A stretch of 7,335 bases of DNA from CAZMLC01 sp964567125 (GTDB lineage: Bacteria > Verrucomicrobiota > Kiritimatiellia > RFP12 > UBA1067). Position 1 is the stretch's first letter. Each line of letters begins with the position of its first letter. A model generated the notes under the pieces. That model was not told the DNA's origin and ran no database searches. It saw only the letters and a list, made by a program, of their open reading frames with translations. Positions 6,278 through 7,335 of the stretch are shown here, piece by piece. Made by a program: the position numbers and the translations under genes. The DNA lies in the NCBI GenBank assembly GCA_964567125.1, contig CAZMLC010000103.1, positions 1 to 7,335 on the forward strand. The letters are read 5' to 3'.

Positions 6278-7335
6278 TCAGCCAATTTCCCACGGCGCAC
6301 GGTAACTCTTTGCCCGTAACCGGTTCGCCTCGTCGTCGCCGATGAACTCCTCTTTGACCGGATCCCATTTGAGCGAACGCTCTAAGCGATAGCCCAGATC
6401 CACCAGATGACCGGTTGCCGCGGAGCGATGGCCCAGCTCTTCGTACGAGCTCGGCTTTTCGCGCGTCTTGATGCAGGTGAACCAGTTCTCATGATGGTTG
6501 TTGGCGCCTGAAAATTCGCGCGTCTTCAGTCCGGTCTCGTTGAACAGCGCATCCGGTCCCTGAACCGGCGCACCGTGCAACGCCGTGATCCAGCCGCGCT
6601 CGCCCACAAAGAGCCCGCCGAAAAAGCCCTTGATCTCGGTATCCTCCGGAATCATGCCCGGGTAGAGTTTCTTCAATTGTCCCCAGCCCTCCAGATGGTG
6701 CACCAGAACGTCGTTGGCATAGCGGCAGGTCAGGGTCGGGAAGGTCTTGCTCGACGGATGGATGATCTCCACCGGCCCGCTGGTCTCCATGTTGATAGCG
6801 TACTGAATCACCTCCATGGCGTGCGAATGGTATCCCGTCACCGCGCCTGCGCCGAAATCGGAGCAGAAGACCCACGGCACAACGCCCGGAATCGGGTTGC
6901 GATGATAGGCGGCGTTGTAGGGCCGCATCGGCGCGGGTCCCACCCACATGTTCCAGTCCACGCCCTGCGGCAGCGGCTCCTCCGGCAAGGTCGGGTTCCG
7001 CGTCACCCACGAAGGTCCCAGTGTCGGCACATGGGTCTTGGCCCAGATCGTAAAGACATGCTTGACCTTGCCCAGCCCGCCCTGCCGGATATAGTTGACA
7101 ATCGGACGGATCGTCTGCATCGACCGATACTGTGAACCGTTCTGGAAGACGCGCTTGTTCGCCTGCACCGCCTCGACCAGCTTGCGGCCCTCGTGCAGAG
7201 AGAGCGAGACCGGTTTTTCGCAGTAGATATCCTTGCCCGCCTTAGCCGCCGCAATGGAGATCGGCGTATGCCAATGATCCTGCGTGGCGATCAACACGGC
7301 ATCGATATCCTTACGCGCCAGAACCTCGCGGAAAT
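6278..7335 (-). CDS. Gfo/Idh/MocA family oxidoreductase (5' end beyond window)
   Basis: Partial: 351 residues are visible, in frame from 7333, with the start codon and the first part of the Rossmann fold lying outside the right edge. A GTG at 7297 falls inside the conserved DAVLIATQDHWH strand, so it is not the start. Counting from the visible end, the NAD-domain motif DAVLIATQDHWH is at 11-22 and the catalytic motif CEKPVSLSL at 38-46. The C-terminal domain includes VDWNMWVGPAPMRPYN (125-140), a phrase typical of large PVC-group subfamilies, and ends in WDPVKEEFIGDDEANRL and APWEIG. The usual D-x-G-x-H-x-x-D core is altered to GYHSHAME (167-174): His is kept, one Asp is Gly and one is Glu. 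Family members oxidise or reduce sugars and related polyols; the substrate is not evident. Whether it is exported cannot be seen. Confidence 0.92.
   Translation of the reverse strand, partial: FREVLARKDIDAVLIATQDHWHTPISIAAAKAGKDIYCEKPVSLSLHEGRKLVEAVQANKRVFQNGSQYRSMQTIRPIVNYIRQGGLGKVKHVFTIWAKTHVPTLGPSWVTRNPTLPEEPLPQGVDWNMWVGPAPMRPYNAAYHRNPIPGVVPWVFCSDFGAGAVTGYHSHAMEVIQYAINMETSGPVEIIHPSSKTFPTLTCRYANDVLVHHLEGWGQLKKLYPGMIPEDTEIKGFFGGLFVGERGWITALHGAPVQGPDALFNETGLKTREFSGANNHHENWFTCIKTREKPSSYEELGHRSAATGHLVDLGYRLERSLKWDPVKEEFIGDDEANRLRAKSYRAPWEIG

Noticed and set aside
1..7335. CRISPR array, tRNA, rRNA or insertion sequence
   Set aside because: No regularly spaced repeats, no cloverleaf or rRNA-like stretch in the intergenic regions, and no transposase-like protein in any frame.

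Overview
All recognisable genes in this window are on the minus strand. They encode two Gfo/Idh/MocA-family oxidoreductases at the edges, a three-gene electron-transfer-flavoprotein (ETF) operon in the middle, and a voltage-gated potassium channel whose reading frame is broken. A tandem of Tat-exported and cytoplasmic Gfo/Idh/MocA proteins, with the typical DWNMWVGPAP and EANRL..PW.I features, is characteristic of sugar-degrading PVC-group bacteria (Planctomycetes, Verrucomicrobia, Kiritimatiellota, Lentisphaerota) and similar environmental lineages. The 100-N run marks a draft, probably metagenomic, scaffold. The taxonomic placement is inference from protein style only.

Layout, read in the direction of transcription (right to left). 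(1) 7335-6278: the C-terminal part of a Gfo/Idh/MocA dehydrogenase, entering from the right edge and closed by a strong intrinsic terminator at 6258-6221. (2) 6072-5184: a six-TM voltage-gated K+ channel with a TVGYGD filter, split into two frames by an extra base in a seven-base homopolymer at 5899-5905. This stretch and its flanks look more AT-rich than the rest. (3) 4945-1461: the operon etfB, etfA, ETF-QO. EtfB and EtfA overlap by ATGA; EtfA and ETF-QO are 14 bp apart. EtfA carries an N-terminal two-cluster ferredoxin domain and is interrupted by the assembly gap. (4) 1460-1351: a 110-bp intergenic region holding a 22-bp-arm inverted repeat and four copies of CGACAGG. (5) 1350-4: a complete Gfo/Idh/MocA protein with a twin-arginine signal.

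The ETF trio forms one electron path: a flavin dehydrogenase that is not in this window reduces EtfAB, electrons may pass through the EtfA ferredoxin clusters, and the membrane-associated ETF-QO with its C-terminal Fe-S domain would pass them to quinone. The flanking oxidoreductases use NAD(P)-type folds and are more likely part of carbohydrate metabolism; nothing in the sequence ties them to the ETF genes. I did not find a clearly new system. The best second looks are the frameshifted channel, the symmetrical repeat at 1369-1430, and the iron-sulfur-rich ETF/ETF-QO pair.
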